NCBI GenBank assembly: GCA_021786295.1
Contig: JAJYNO010000015.1
Coordinates: 1 to 42,255, forward strand
DNA from: a bacterium
Lineage (GTDB): Bacteria; Elusimicrobiota; Elusimicrobia; Elusimicrobiales; UBA9959
Reading direction: 5' to 3'
DNA: 42,255 nt
A program made the position numbers and the translations under genes. A model generated the notes under the pieces. That model was not told the origin of the DNA, searched no databases, and was given only the letters and a program-made list of their open reading frames with translations. This document shows, one piece after another, positions 24,617 through 31,836 of the stretch. The first letter of the stretch is position 1, and each line of letters opens with the position of its first letter.

Positions 24617-24627
24617 ATTTAAGTTGG

Positions 24628-24655
24628 CCGTCCGGGCGGCCTCCCGCCCGGACGG
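24628..24655. other. Intercistronic hairpin between porin and apbE
   Basis: A perfect 11-bp GC-rich stem (24628-24638 with 24645-24655, 6-nt loop) without a U-tract. It sits just after the porin stop and before apbE, so it may protect the porin mRNA from 3' decay or reduce downstream expression rather than end transcription. Confidence 0.6.
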
Positions 24656-24666
24656 TTATCCGCGCG

Positions 24667-25815
24667 TCAGAACGTCACGCGCACCGCCGTCTCTATCCTG
24701 TGGAACTTCACGTAGTCCTGGACGTCGTCGCGCCAGTTGCCGTACGTGTAGCCCAGCATCAGCGTGGCCGACGGGGCCATGTCGTAGTTCAGGCCGAAGT
24801 AGGTCGTGTCGTATTTCTCCACCTTCGTGCCGGCGCCGTTGACCGCGTTGTCCACGTAGTTGTCGTAGTGCACCATCGCGGTCAGCTTCTCCGGCAGTAT
24901 GGTGTAGAAGCCCTTCAGGTACATACCGTGGTTGTAGGCGTTGGCTCCGCCGTTAAGGAGCTGGCCGTCGTACTTGTTGGCGCCCATCTCTCCGCGCACC
25001 GTGAAGCGCTTGTAGGCGTACTCCGCGCCGAAGGTCCAGCGGTAGAAGGCCTTGTTCTTCTGGCCCGCCTCGGACGAGCCGATCAGCGTGCCGGTGGAGG
25101 AAGCCACCGCGTCGCCCCAGTAGCCGGTGCCGTAGGAGCCGAAGACCTTCACGGGGCCGAACTGCGGCTCCACGTGCAGCATGACCGAGCGGCTGTTGTT
25201 GTTGTCGCGCGCGTCGCTGCCGTCCCCGTTAAGGACGTACAGGTAGGTCGGCAGCGAGTAGTCGCCGAATTCGAAGGCCTTGTAGGCCTCGAGGCCCGAG
25301 TCGTGCCAGGAGCCGCCGTGCAGCGTGTAGTTGCCGCCGTTGAACTCCTCGCCCCAGAACAGCTCGTGGCCGTAGTCCATCGTGAAGTAGGTGGACATGT
25401 AGCCGGCGCGCAGATGCACTCCGGCGTCGGGCAGGTTGTAGTTCACGGTCAGCTCGTGCAGGCTGGGCGTGATGGTGCCGGAGGTGCTCTTCAGGTTAGC
25501 GCCCAGGGCCTTGCCCAGGCTGGGCGTGGCGCCGGCGCCGGAATTGCCGAACTCCGGGTAGGCGTGCACGGACACGTTGTCGCTGATGTCCTTGGAGACG
25601 TACAGTATGAACGCGTGGCTGGTGAAATAGGTGCCGGCCGAATACCCGCCGGAACCCTTCACTCCCTTGACCATGTAGTCGCCCCACACGTTGTCGGTCA
25701 GCACGGGACCCTTCATATGGCCCCCGACCGTGACCAACGAATCATCCGCCATGGACGGCAGCGCGAACGCGGCGCAAAGCGCGGCGCAGCCGGCCAATGT
25801 AGCTAATTTCTTCAT
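24667..25815 (-). CDS. Outer-membrane porin-like beta-barrel protein (382 aa)
   Basis: The signal peptide is MKKLATLAGCAALCAAFALPSMA. The mature part is a run of alternating strands with aromatic girdle residues (FILYVSKDISDNVSVHAYPEFG, GVHLRAGYMSTYFTMDYGHELFWGEEF in pieces, MLGYTYGNWRDD) and it ends in VRVTF, a terminal Phe as in Bam-assembled barrels. An AAGGAG site precedes the start. Its place inside the flavinylation operon suggests it passes electrons' substrates or redox carriers through the outer membrane, but no cargo can be read from the sequence. No haem motifs are present. Confidence 0.85.
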   Translation of the reverse strand: MKKLATLAGCAALCAAFALPSMADDSLVTVGGHMKGPVLTDNVWGDYMVKGVKGSGGYSAGTYFTSHAFILYVSKDISDNVSVHAYPEFGNSGAGATPSLGKALGANLKSTSGTITPSLHELTVNYNLPDAGVHLRAGYMSTYFTMDYGHELFWGEEFNGGNYTLHGGSWHDSGLEAYKAFEFGDYSLPTYLYVLNGDGSDARDNNNSRSVMLHVEPQFGPVKVFGSYGTGYWGDAVASSTGTLIGSSEAGQKNKAFYRWTFGAEYAYKRFTVRGEMGANKYDGQLLNGGANAYNHGMYLKGFYTILPEKLTAMVHYDNYVDNAVNGAGTKVEKYDTTYFGLNYDMAPSATLMLGYTYGNWRDDVQDYVKFHRIETAVRVTF

Positions 25816-25863
25816 TATCCGCTCCTTTTTTTGTATTTTCCCGGGCTTAGGCCCGAAAAGCCT

Positions 25864-26526
25864 CTATTCCCTGCGGTTCGCCGGAGCCTCTTTGGGGGCC
25901 GTCTTTTCGGCCGGAGGTTCGCCTGCCCGCTCCCTGGCCGGCGCCTCGGCGGGTTCTTCGGCCGCGGCCGGCACTTCGCATTCGCACTTGACCAGCCACA
26001 TCTCGTACAGCGGGACCGCGGTCTCGAACATAACGCAGAAGCCCAGCAGCATGCCGGACAGTATCATCAGGTAGGCCGCGTACGGGGTTATATATTTTAT
26101 CGCCCAGAACGAGCCCACCGCGATTATCACGGCCGCGAACGAGTCCACCAGCACGAACTTCTTGAGCCACTCGGGCAGCGTCGCGGTGAACAGGAAAGGC
26201 AGACCCAGGCAGAACACCATCAGACCCATCGCTATGAAATGCGTGTGGCTGGTGGTGGTCATCGTGGGCAGGTCCATGCCCGGGTAGCCTTCCGGGTCCT
26301 TTTCCGAGCCGCGATAGATGTTGACTATGCCCTGCACCGGGCTGCCGCCGAAAGAGAACTGCACCTTCTGCCCTGGGGTATAGGTCTCCTTCACAATGCC
26401 GGTGACGGTGTTGATGTTGACTATGGCCATCAGGTAGCCGCACGTCATGACCACCAGGAACATAGTGAGGTACAGCTTGACGGTCTTGGGGAGCTCCCCC
26501 AGCCTTATAGCCTTGGTAATGTCCAT
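25864..26526 (-). CDS. Four-helix membrane protein with intramembrane His pair, unknown (220 aa)
   Basis: Four hydrophobic helices are seen: about 17-38, 93-115, 127-147 and 149-172, with a 50-residue extracytoplasmic loop between the first two and an Ala/Pro/Glu-rich tail (about 185-220). SHTHFIAMGLMVFCLGL at the start of helix 2 places two His at the membrane edge, a layout seen in b-haem or quinone-binding membrane proteins. I do not recognise a named family. GGAGAG precedes the start. In the operon it lies between the Gx/EcfT fusion and the porin, so a quinol-to-flavin electron entry role is a reasonable but untested guess. Confidence 0.7.
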   Translation of the reverse strand: MDITKAIRLGELPKTVKLYLTMFLVVMTCGYLMAIVNINTVTGIVKETYTPGQKVQFSFGGSPVQGIVNIYRGSEKDPEGYPGMDLPTMTTTSHTHFIAMGLMVFCLGLPFLFTATLPEWLKKFVLVDSFAAVIIAVGSFWAIKYITPYAAYLMILSGMLLGFCVMFETAVPLYEMWLVKCECEVPAAAEEPAEAPARERAGEPPAEKTAPKEAPANRRE

Positions 26527-26547
26527 TTCTCAGCTCTCCTTTTTTGT

Positions 26548-27783
26548 TCAGGCCGCCGCAGTTCCGGCCGCGTCCTGTTCCCCGGGACGGCACATGCGGG
26601 CGACGACGGCGGCCGCCAGCCTTACCAGCCAGCGCAGCGGCTCCCTTCTCCATCCCGCACGCCCGGAGCCCGAGAGGACGGACCTTACCGCCTCCCTGGC
26701 CCTGGAGGAAAAAGCGGGGATCTCGCCCCATGCCAGCGTTATCACGGCGCCTATCCTGTCAGCGGGAAAGCCGAAACGCCTGAACGGGCGGCCCAGCGCG
26801 CTTATGCCGGCCGCTATCTCGGAAGGCGTGGAATAAAGGTTGAGCAGGAAGGCTATCCACCCCATGGCGGCTATGCGCATGGCGAACACGGAACCGGCCG
26901 CCAGCCCGGCCCGGGTCGCCGTGAGCGGCCCGGCCGAGAATATGACCGCGCCGCCCCTGTCGAAGAAAAGCGGGAAGAAGAAGGAGACCGAGGCCAGCCA
27001 GGCGAGCCTGCGCAGCCTTTTAAAAAGCAGGCGGTAGCTGGCCGCCGGCTGGCGGGTGGCCAGCATGACGGCCAGCAGGCCCGAGGCCAGCAGCAGGAAG
27101 CCGCGCGGGCTGCCGGTGAAGACCGCCAGCAGCAGGGCCGCAAGGGCCAGCGCCATCCTGGCGCCGGGAGAGAGCCTGCCGAAGAACGCGCCGGCTGGAG
27201 CCTGGCGCTCCTCCCGGGGAGCAAGGCCGCCCCCGGAAAGCGCGTAAGCGCCGCCGCCGGAGCGTATAACCTCTGCCGCCACCAGGCCGGTGAGCCAGCC
27301 CATGACTACGCCGCTTATCACCAGCCAGGGGACGAAATAGAAGACGCTGGCGTCGCGCATCATTATAAGATAGGCCAGGAAGAGCTGCGAGGCGTTATGG
27401 ACGACGGCGCTGGCCATGCTGATGCCGACTACGCTCGGCCCAAGCGCGGGGAACCGCAGGGAGAACCGCCACAACCCCCACATCACCAGCGTGCTGGCCG
27501 CGGCGCCGCAGAAGCTGAGGATGAAGCCGGGAGTGAGGAAAGTGCCCAGCACCAGGGAGCCCACCACGGTGCGCAGCAGCGCCACCTCTATGGCCGCCGG
27601 CATGCCGAGCTCGGCCAGCGTTACCAGCGTGACCATGTTGGCCAGGCCCAGGCGCACCCCGGGGATAGGATGCGGGAGCAGCGACTCGGCCACCTGCAGC
27701 ACGCAGGCCGAGGCCACCAGCGCCGCGGCGCGGCGCACGTCGCGGGGGCCTCCGGAAAGCCCGTCAATTAACGACGGCGTCAT
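26548..27783 (-). CDS. Gx transporter domain fused to an EcfT/CbiQ-like membrane domain (411 aa)
   Basis: Residues about 15-170 match the Gx family (heptaprenyl diphosphate synthase component I-like, ECF S-component-like): PHPIPGVRLGLANMVTLVTL and LLRTVVGSLVLGTFLTPGFILSF in sections. From about 215 a second membrane region resembles the EcfT/CbiQ energy-coupling transmembrane component, with LLFKRLRRLAWLASVSFFFP and LNLYSTPSEIAAGISALGRP followed by FPADRIGAVITLAWGEIPAF. Such proteins normally are separate. No ATPase (EcfA) is seen nearby. The start overlaps the NusG-II-like gene by 20 nt and has GGAG at good spacing. Gx proteins recur in flavinylation gene clusters; a role in moving flavin or another cofactor is inferred. 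Confidence 0.8.
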   Translation of the reverse strand: MTPSLIDGLSGGPRDVRRAAALVASACVLQVAESLLPHPIPGVRLGLANMVTLVTLAELGMPAAIEVALLRTVVGSLVLGTFLTPGFILSFCGAAASTLVMWGLWRFSLRFPALGPSVVGISMASAVVHNASQLFLAYLIMMRDASVFYFVPWLVISGVVMGWLTGLVAAEVIRSGGGAYALSGGGLAPREERQAPAGAFFGRLSPGARMALALAALLLAVFTGSPRGFLLLASGLLAVMLATRQPAASYRLLFKRLRRLAWLASVSFFFPLFFDRGGAVIFSAGPLTATRAGLAAGSVFAMRIAAMGWIAFLLNLYSTPSEIAAGISALGRPFRRFGFPADRIGAVITLAWGEIPAFSSRAREAVRSVLSGSGRAGWRREPLRWLVRLAAAVVARMCRPGEQDAAGTAAA

Positions 27784-28159
27784 ATTCCGGCTCCCCCCCT
27801 TCTATCTCCACCAGGAACCTGTTGGGCAGGCAGGCGATGGTTTCGCCCGGCCTGTCAATCCAGCCCTCGTGCATGCAGATCTTATTGGGACAATGCGTCT
27901 CCGATATATGTATGCCGCGGCCGGGCCTCACTTCGACCGCTATCTCCCCGGCCTCGAAATTGAACGACCTCGTGGCCGGGGCGTCAAGCGGCAGCTCCCC
28001 CACCGTCCGGCCGTCATGCACGAGCCTGGCGCGCAGTTCGCCGCCGCCGGCCGACGTCGGAGCGGCGAGCCAGGCGACGGAGGCCAGAACGAGGATGGCC
28101 CCCAGAACATAATCCTGGGGCCTTGGACCAAGCAGCTTTTTAGGGACGCTCTCTTCCAT
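27764..28159 (-). CDS. NusG-domain-II-like extracytoplasmic protein (131 aa)
   Basis: One membrane anchor (YVLGAILVLASVAWLAAP, about 17-34) precedes a small beta domain with the conserved signature CPNKICMHEGWI and CLPNRFLVEIEG, typical of the NusG_II superfamily proteins that co-occur with Gx transporters and ApbE/FMN_bind genes. Three Cys are kept (two in CPNKIC, one in ACLPN). Its likely location is the outer face of the cytoplasmic membrane. It is the first gene of the operon, behind a strong promoter; the leader is very short and no clear ribosome site is seen. Confidence 0.85.
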   Translation of the reverse strand: MEESVPKKLLGPRPQDYVLGAILVLASVAWLAAPTSAGGGELRARLVHDGRTVGELPLDAPATRSFNFEAGEIAVEVRPGRGIHISETHCPNKICMHEGWIDRPGETIACLPNRFLVEIEGGEPEYDAVVN

Positions 28160-28167
28160 CGTGGTGT

Positions 28168-28211
28168 ATTATCTTACCGATATTATCCGATTAAACCGGG
28201 TCCTGTGTCAA
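28168..28211 (-). promoter_or_regulatory. Operon promoter with tandem -10 elements and possible Rrf2 operator
   Basis: On the minus strand TTGACA (28211-28206), an 18-nt spacer and GATAAT (28187-28182) form a good promoter for the flavinylation operon. A second GATAAT (28173-28168) lies 8 nt before the NusG-II ATG. The stretch repeats ATCGG followed by GATAAT twice, which could be a binding site for the Rrf2 regulator encoded just upstream. Confidence 0.7.
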
Positions 28212-28248
28212 GGATAAAAGGATAGATATGCTCCGAAATAGAGACATA

Positions 28249-28274
28249 AAGAAAGCCCCCCTTGCGGAGGGCTT
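28249..28274 (-). terminator. Terminator of the Rrf2 regulator gene
   Basis: A 9-bp stem (28253-28261 with 28266-28274, one G-U, GCAA-type loop) followed on the minus strand by TCTTT. It separates the regulator gene from the operon promoter, so the two are separate transcription units. Confidence 0.75.
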
Positions 28275-28293
28275 CCGTCACGGTCCGGGGCTC

Positions 28294-28689
28294 TCAAAGC
28301 TGCGAGAGCTTCCTGGACTCCAGTATCATCTTGATTATCTTGCCCAGGTCCTCCCAGACGCCGTGTATCCGGCAGGTCTTCAGGAAGTTGCAGGGGGAGC
28401 TGGTCTTGTTGCAGACGACGCGCATGACCGTCTCGCAGCCGCAGACGGCCTGCATGATGTTGTAGACGCTTATCTTGTCGGGGTCCCTGGCCAGGATGAA
28501 GCCGCCCTTCTTGCCCTTCTGGGACCTTACCAGGCCGCGCTTTATCATCTTCTGGAGTATCTTGGAGAGGAACGCCGTAGGTATGCGGGCCCCCCTGGAG
28601 ATATCGCCCAGAACCGAGACCTTGCCGGGATTGTTCTTCAGGTAGACCATGCAGCGCACGGCATAGTCGGTTTCAAGGGTTATCTGCAT
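28294..28689 (-). CDS. Rrf2-family regulator with three Fe-S-type cysteines (131 aa)
   Basis: A winged-helix DNA-binding regulator of the IscR/NsrR/RsrR group. The N-terminal helix-turn-helix spans about residues 1-60 (YAVRCMVYL, RIPTAFLSKILQKM), and KGKKGGFILARDP is the wing. C93, C100 and C106 have the spacing of [2Fe-2S] ligands, with two extra Cys at 83 and 85. It probably senses redox state, iron-sulfur status or NO and controls the operon that starts 135 bp downstream. TATAAT (28703-28698) is 8 nt before the ATG, so the message should be leaderless. Confidence 0.92.
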   Translation of the reverse strand: MQITLETDYAVRCMVYLKNNPGKVSVLGDISRGARIPTAFLSKILQKMIKRGLVRSQKGKKGGFILARDPDKISVYNIMQAVCGCETVMRVVCNKTSSPCNFLKTCRIHGVWEDLGKIIKMILESRKLSQL

Positions 28690-28697
28690 ATGCCCAT

Positions 28698-28703
28698 ATT
28701 ATA
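28698..28703 (-). promoter_or_regulatory. -10 element of the Rrf2 gene, near-leaderless start
   Basis: A consensus TATAAT ends 8 nt before the ATG at 28689. No ribosome binding site fits between, and the -35 region is weak. Confidence 0.55.
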
Positions 28704-28722
28704 CAAGAAAAACGGAGTGTTT

Positions 28723-30186
28723 CTACCTGGTTAAACGGCTCTCGGCTCGTCGCTTGATCTCCAGCGCAAGGCCTCGGAACATCCAGGCGTGGGCGGGGTA
28801 CAGCCCGTACCAGTACACGCTGCCGGACAGCCCGTGCGGCTCGAAATACGCGGTAAGGCGCAGCGTGGAGGCCGCCTCGCCTCTGGGGACCGCCTCGAAC
28901 TGCAGCCAGCCCTTGCCCGGCAGGCGCATCTCGGCGCGCAAAAGCAGCATGCGGTCCTCGATCACGCGCTCGACGCGCCACGAGTCCAGCGCCTCCCCCT
29001 GCTGGATCAGGTCCGGATGCCTGCGGCCGCGGCGCATGCCGATGCCGCCCACCAGGCGGTCCTGCAGGGCCTTCAGGTACCAGAGGAACTGGCCGTAGAA
29101 CCAGCCGCGCTTCCCGCCTATCCCGGAGAAGACCCTGTAGACGGCGGAGGCGGGCGCGCCGATATCGATGACATGGGCGTGGCTTATCATGCCTTCCCGG
29201 TCCTCGAACGTGTACGGCCTGGCGTAGGAAGGCGTATAGGCCGCCGTCCAGGAGGTCTCTACCTTGTCCTCGCTCAGGCGCACCAGAGCGTACTTTACGG
29301 CGGTGGCGAAATCGAGCGGTTCCTTTTCCGGGAAGAACTCCCGCGCGGCCGAAGTGTCGCAGGTGACCTCGCAGCGCAGGCTCTCCATGAGCGGCTTGGC
29401 GAAGATCCGGGGGATGGGCGTTATCAGGCCTATCATGGCGCTGCAGAGCCCTGGGTCCCAGTCCTTCAGGTCTATGAACCGGCGCTTAAGCCCGCGTATG
29501 TCCGCGTAGGTCCGCAGCAGGTCCCGGTAGCGGTGGCAGGAAGCGCCGCCGACCTCTATCACCCTCCCGGTGGTCCCGGGCCTGTCCAGGCATTTAGCCA
29601 GGTAGTACAGAACGTCGCGGATGGCCAGAGGCTGGGAGCAGCTGTTCAGGCAGCTGAAGGCGGGGATCACCGGCAGGCGCTCCACCAGGTAGCGGATCAG
29701 TTCGAAAGAGACGCTGCCCGAGCCCACTATCATGCCGGCGCGGAACTCGGTGACCGGCACCCCGGTGGAGGCCAGTATCTTCCCGACCTTATGGCGGGAC
29801 AGCAGGTGGCGTGAGAGTTCGGCCCTGTCGCTCCCCGGCCCGCCGAGGTAAATTATGCGCTTGCAGCCCGCCCCGGCCGCCGCCGCCGCGAAATTGCGGG
29901 CGGACTCCTCCTCCACCGCCTCGAAACCGGGCGTATCGGCCATGGAATGTATCAGGTAGTACGCCGCGTCGACGCCCGCGAGCGCTTCGGAGAGCCCCTC
30001 GTTGCGGTAAACGTCGCCCTTCACGATCTCCGTCATCCGCGCCCAGGGACGTCCGGAAAGCCGCTCCGGGTGGCGCGCAAGGCAGCGCACGCGGTAGCCG
30101 CTTATCACGAGGCGCGGAGCCAGGCGCCCGCCTATGTAGCCGGTGGCGCCGGTGACGAGTATGTTCCTTATCTCAGGCCCAGACAT
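28723..30186 (-). CDS. SDR-family NAD(P)-binding protein with C-terminal DUF2867 domain (487 aa)
   Basis: The N-terminal Rossmann domain opens with ILVTGATGYIGGRLAPRL (glycine-rich GxxGxxG) and resembles atypical NmrA/complex-I-subunit-type SDRs (about 8-300). The second half (about 335-480) fits the DUF2867 family usually fused to such SDRs, with a START-like composition (VIDIGAPASAVYRVFSGIGG, GWFYGQFLWYLKALQDRLVGG in part). Its substrate is unknown. ATG at 30186 has GGGGGA 4-5 nt upstream, making it a better start than the GTG at 30198. It lies 18 bp after the AAA+ gene on the same strand. Confidence 0.85.
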   Translation of the reverse strand: MSGPEIRNILVTGATGYIGGRLAPRLVISGYRVRCLARHPERLSGRPWARMTEIVKGDVYRNEGLSEALAGVDAAYYLIHSMADTPGFEAVEEESARNFAAAAAGAGCKRIIYLGGPGSDRAELSRHLLSRHKVGKILASTGVPVTEFRAGMIVGSGSVSFELIRYLVERLPVIPAFSCLNSCSQPLAIRDVLYYLAKCLDRPGTTGRVIEVGGASCHRYRDLLRTYADIRGLKRRFIDLKDWDPGLCSAMIGLITPIPRIFAKPLMESLRCEVTCDTSAAREFFPEKEPLDFATAVKYALVRLSEDKVETSWTAAYTPSYARPYTFEDREGMISHAHVIDIGAPASAVYRVFSGIGGKRGWFYGQFLWYLKALQDRLVGGIGMRRGRRHPDLIQQGEALDSWRVERVIEDRMLLLRAEMRLPGKGWLQFEAVPRGEAASTLRLTAYFEPHGLSGSVYWYGLYPAHAWMFRGLALEIKRRAESRLTR

Positions 30187-30204
30187 GGCGTCCCCCACGG
30201 CCGC

Positions 30205-31683
30205 CTAGACCGGCAGGATGTCCCTTTCTTTGGCCCAGTTGCGGATGAAATCCACCGCGTCGGCCTTGACCACGGAGAGCGGGCGCGTGAGCCTGAGCTG
30301 CTCCAGCACGTGCGCGGTGGCTATGGGCACCCCGGCTCCGGAGGCGCTGTAGAGGGCCGAGATGACGGCCTGCTCTATCTCCGAGCCGCTGAAGCCCTGG
30401 CTGGCCGCCGCCAGCGCCTTCAGGTCGAACTTCGCCGGATCCAGCCCCCGCTTCTTCAGGTGGATGGAAAGTATCCCCTCGCGGGCGGCCTCGTCCGGCA
30501 GGTCGGCGAAGAAGATCTCGTCGAAGCGGCCCTTGCGCAGCAGCTCGGCCGGCAGGTTCTCTATATCGTTGGAGGTGGCGGCGATGAACGACCGGTCCTT
30601 GCGCTCCTGCATCCAGGTCAGCATCGTGCCCAGCACGCGCTTGGAGACGCCGCCGTCCACGTCGCCCGAGGAGGAGGCGAAGATCTTCTCTATCTCGTCC
30701 ACCCAAAGACAGACCGGCGCCAGGCGCTCCACGGTGGACAGCGCCTTGCGCAGGTTCTCCTCGGTCTCCCCGATGTACTTGGAATAAAGCCTCGTCAGGT
30801 CCAGCCGGTAGAGCGGGATGCCGAGAACTCCGGAGATCACCTTGGCCGCCAGCGACTTGCCGCAGCCCTGCACGCCCAGCAGCAGCGCTCCCTTCGGCGG
30901 CGGCAGCGGGCCGTCGGTGAAGAAGGCGCCGCGGCGGTCGCGCACCCAGCGCTTGAGGCTGTCGAAGCCGGCTATGCTGTCCTCGGATTCCGAGCCGAAG
31001 TACTCCAGTATGCCGTCCCGGTCGAAGGCCTCCTTCTTGAACTTCTCCATTTCCGCGATGTCTGAAGCGTCGAAAACGGCGTCCTTCGTGAGGCACAGGT
31101 TCAGCGCGTTGCGTATCTGCTGGCGCGAGAGCCCCTTGAGGGTCTTCACCATGCGGCGCAGCGCTTCCGGCGGGACGTTCACGCTCAGCGCCGGCGAGGA
31201 GGCGCGGAACTCGGCCACGGCGCGGTTGATCTCGACCAGGATGTCCTTCTCGTCGGGGTAGCCGCCCCGGATGACGGCGGCCAGCGGAGCGATGTCGTCT
31301 GGCAGCTTAGCCCCGTAGGCCAGCAGGACCACCGTGGTGGGAGAACCCTTGATGCGGTCCAGGATGTCCTTGAACAGGCGGGAGGCCGTGTCGTCCTGCA
31401 GGTAGCGCGCGAAATCGCACAGGGCGAAGACCGCGCTGCGCGGCTGTTCCAGCAGGTCGTTGACGATCCGCAGCATCCCCACCGCGTCGTTGGTCTTGTA
31501 GAACGAGTTTTCGCTGTCCCCGACGCGCAGGCCCTTGGTCAGCGACCAGGCGTAGAAGGCGTGCCCCTGCGCGCTGGCCGTCCCGCGCAGCTGGCCCAGC
31601 ACATAGTCCTCGTCGACCGTATCCACCAGCACCAGCGGGTACCGGGACTTTATCAGCAGCGAGATCTCTTCTTCAAAGTTCAT
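30205..31683 (-). CDS. Ycf46-like AAA+ ATPase (492 aa)
   Basis: An N-terminal region (about 1-235) of the type seen in chloroplast/cyanobacterial Ycf46 proteins precedes one AAA+ module. Walker A is GVQGCGKSLAAK, Walker B LWVDEIEKIF, sensor 1 AATSNDIENLP, with the arginine finger region LLRKGRFDEIFF and the sensor-2 helix GFSGSEIEQAVISAL. Its role is not established; Ycf46 is linked to inorganic-carbon use in cyanobacteria, which need not apply here. The ATG at 31683 starts the conserved NFEEEISLLIKSRYPLVLV; the longer frame runs into the tRNA. The tRNA-Arg lies 37 bp upstream. Confidence 0.87.
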   Translation of the reverse strand: MNFEEEISLLIKSRYPLVLVDTVDEDYVLGQLRGTASAQGHAFYAWSLTKGLRVGDSENSFYKTNDAVGMLRIVNDLLEQPRSAVFALCDFARYLQDDTASRLFKDILDRIKGSPTTVVLLAYGAKLPDDIAPLAAVIRGGYPDEKDILVEINRAVAEFRASSPALSVNVPPEALRRMVKTLKGLSRQQIRNALNLCLTKDAVFDASDIAEMEKFKKEAFDRDGILEYFGSESEDSIAGFDSLKRWVRDRRGAFFTDGPLPPPKGALLLGVQGCGKSLAAKVISGVLGIPLYRLDLTRLYSKYIGETEENLRKALSTVERLAPVCLWVDEIEKIFASSSGDVDGGVSKRVLGTMLTWMQERKDRSFIAATSNDIENLPAELLRKGRFDEIFFADLPDEAAREGILSIHLKKRGLDPAKFDLKALAAASQGFSGSEIEQAVISALYSASGAGVPIATAHVLEQLRLTRPLSVVKADAVDFIRNWAKERDILPV

Positions 31684-31719
31684 CGGGAGAGAGGTACGGA
31701 GTACAGGCCGTATAGTGAG

Positions 31720-31791
31720 TGCGCCCGGCAGGAATCGAACCTGCACTTAGAGCTTCGGAGGCTCCCGTGATATCCATTTCACTACGGGCGC
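31720..31791 (-). tRNA. tRNA-Arg (anticodon CCG)
   Basis: Acceptor arms GCGCCCG (31791-31785) and CGGGCGC (31727-31721) pair fully. The D stem is GTGA/TCAC, the anticodon stem GGAGC/GCTCT encloses the loop CTCCGAA giving anticodon CCG, and the T arm CAGG-TTCGATT-CCTG is standard. The 3' CCA is not encoded. It lies between alaS and the AAA+ gene on the same strand. Confidence 0.93.
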
Positions 31792-31836
31792 GCGATACGC
31801 GGAACTAACGGACGCTAATATTATAGCCAATTACGC

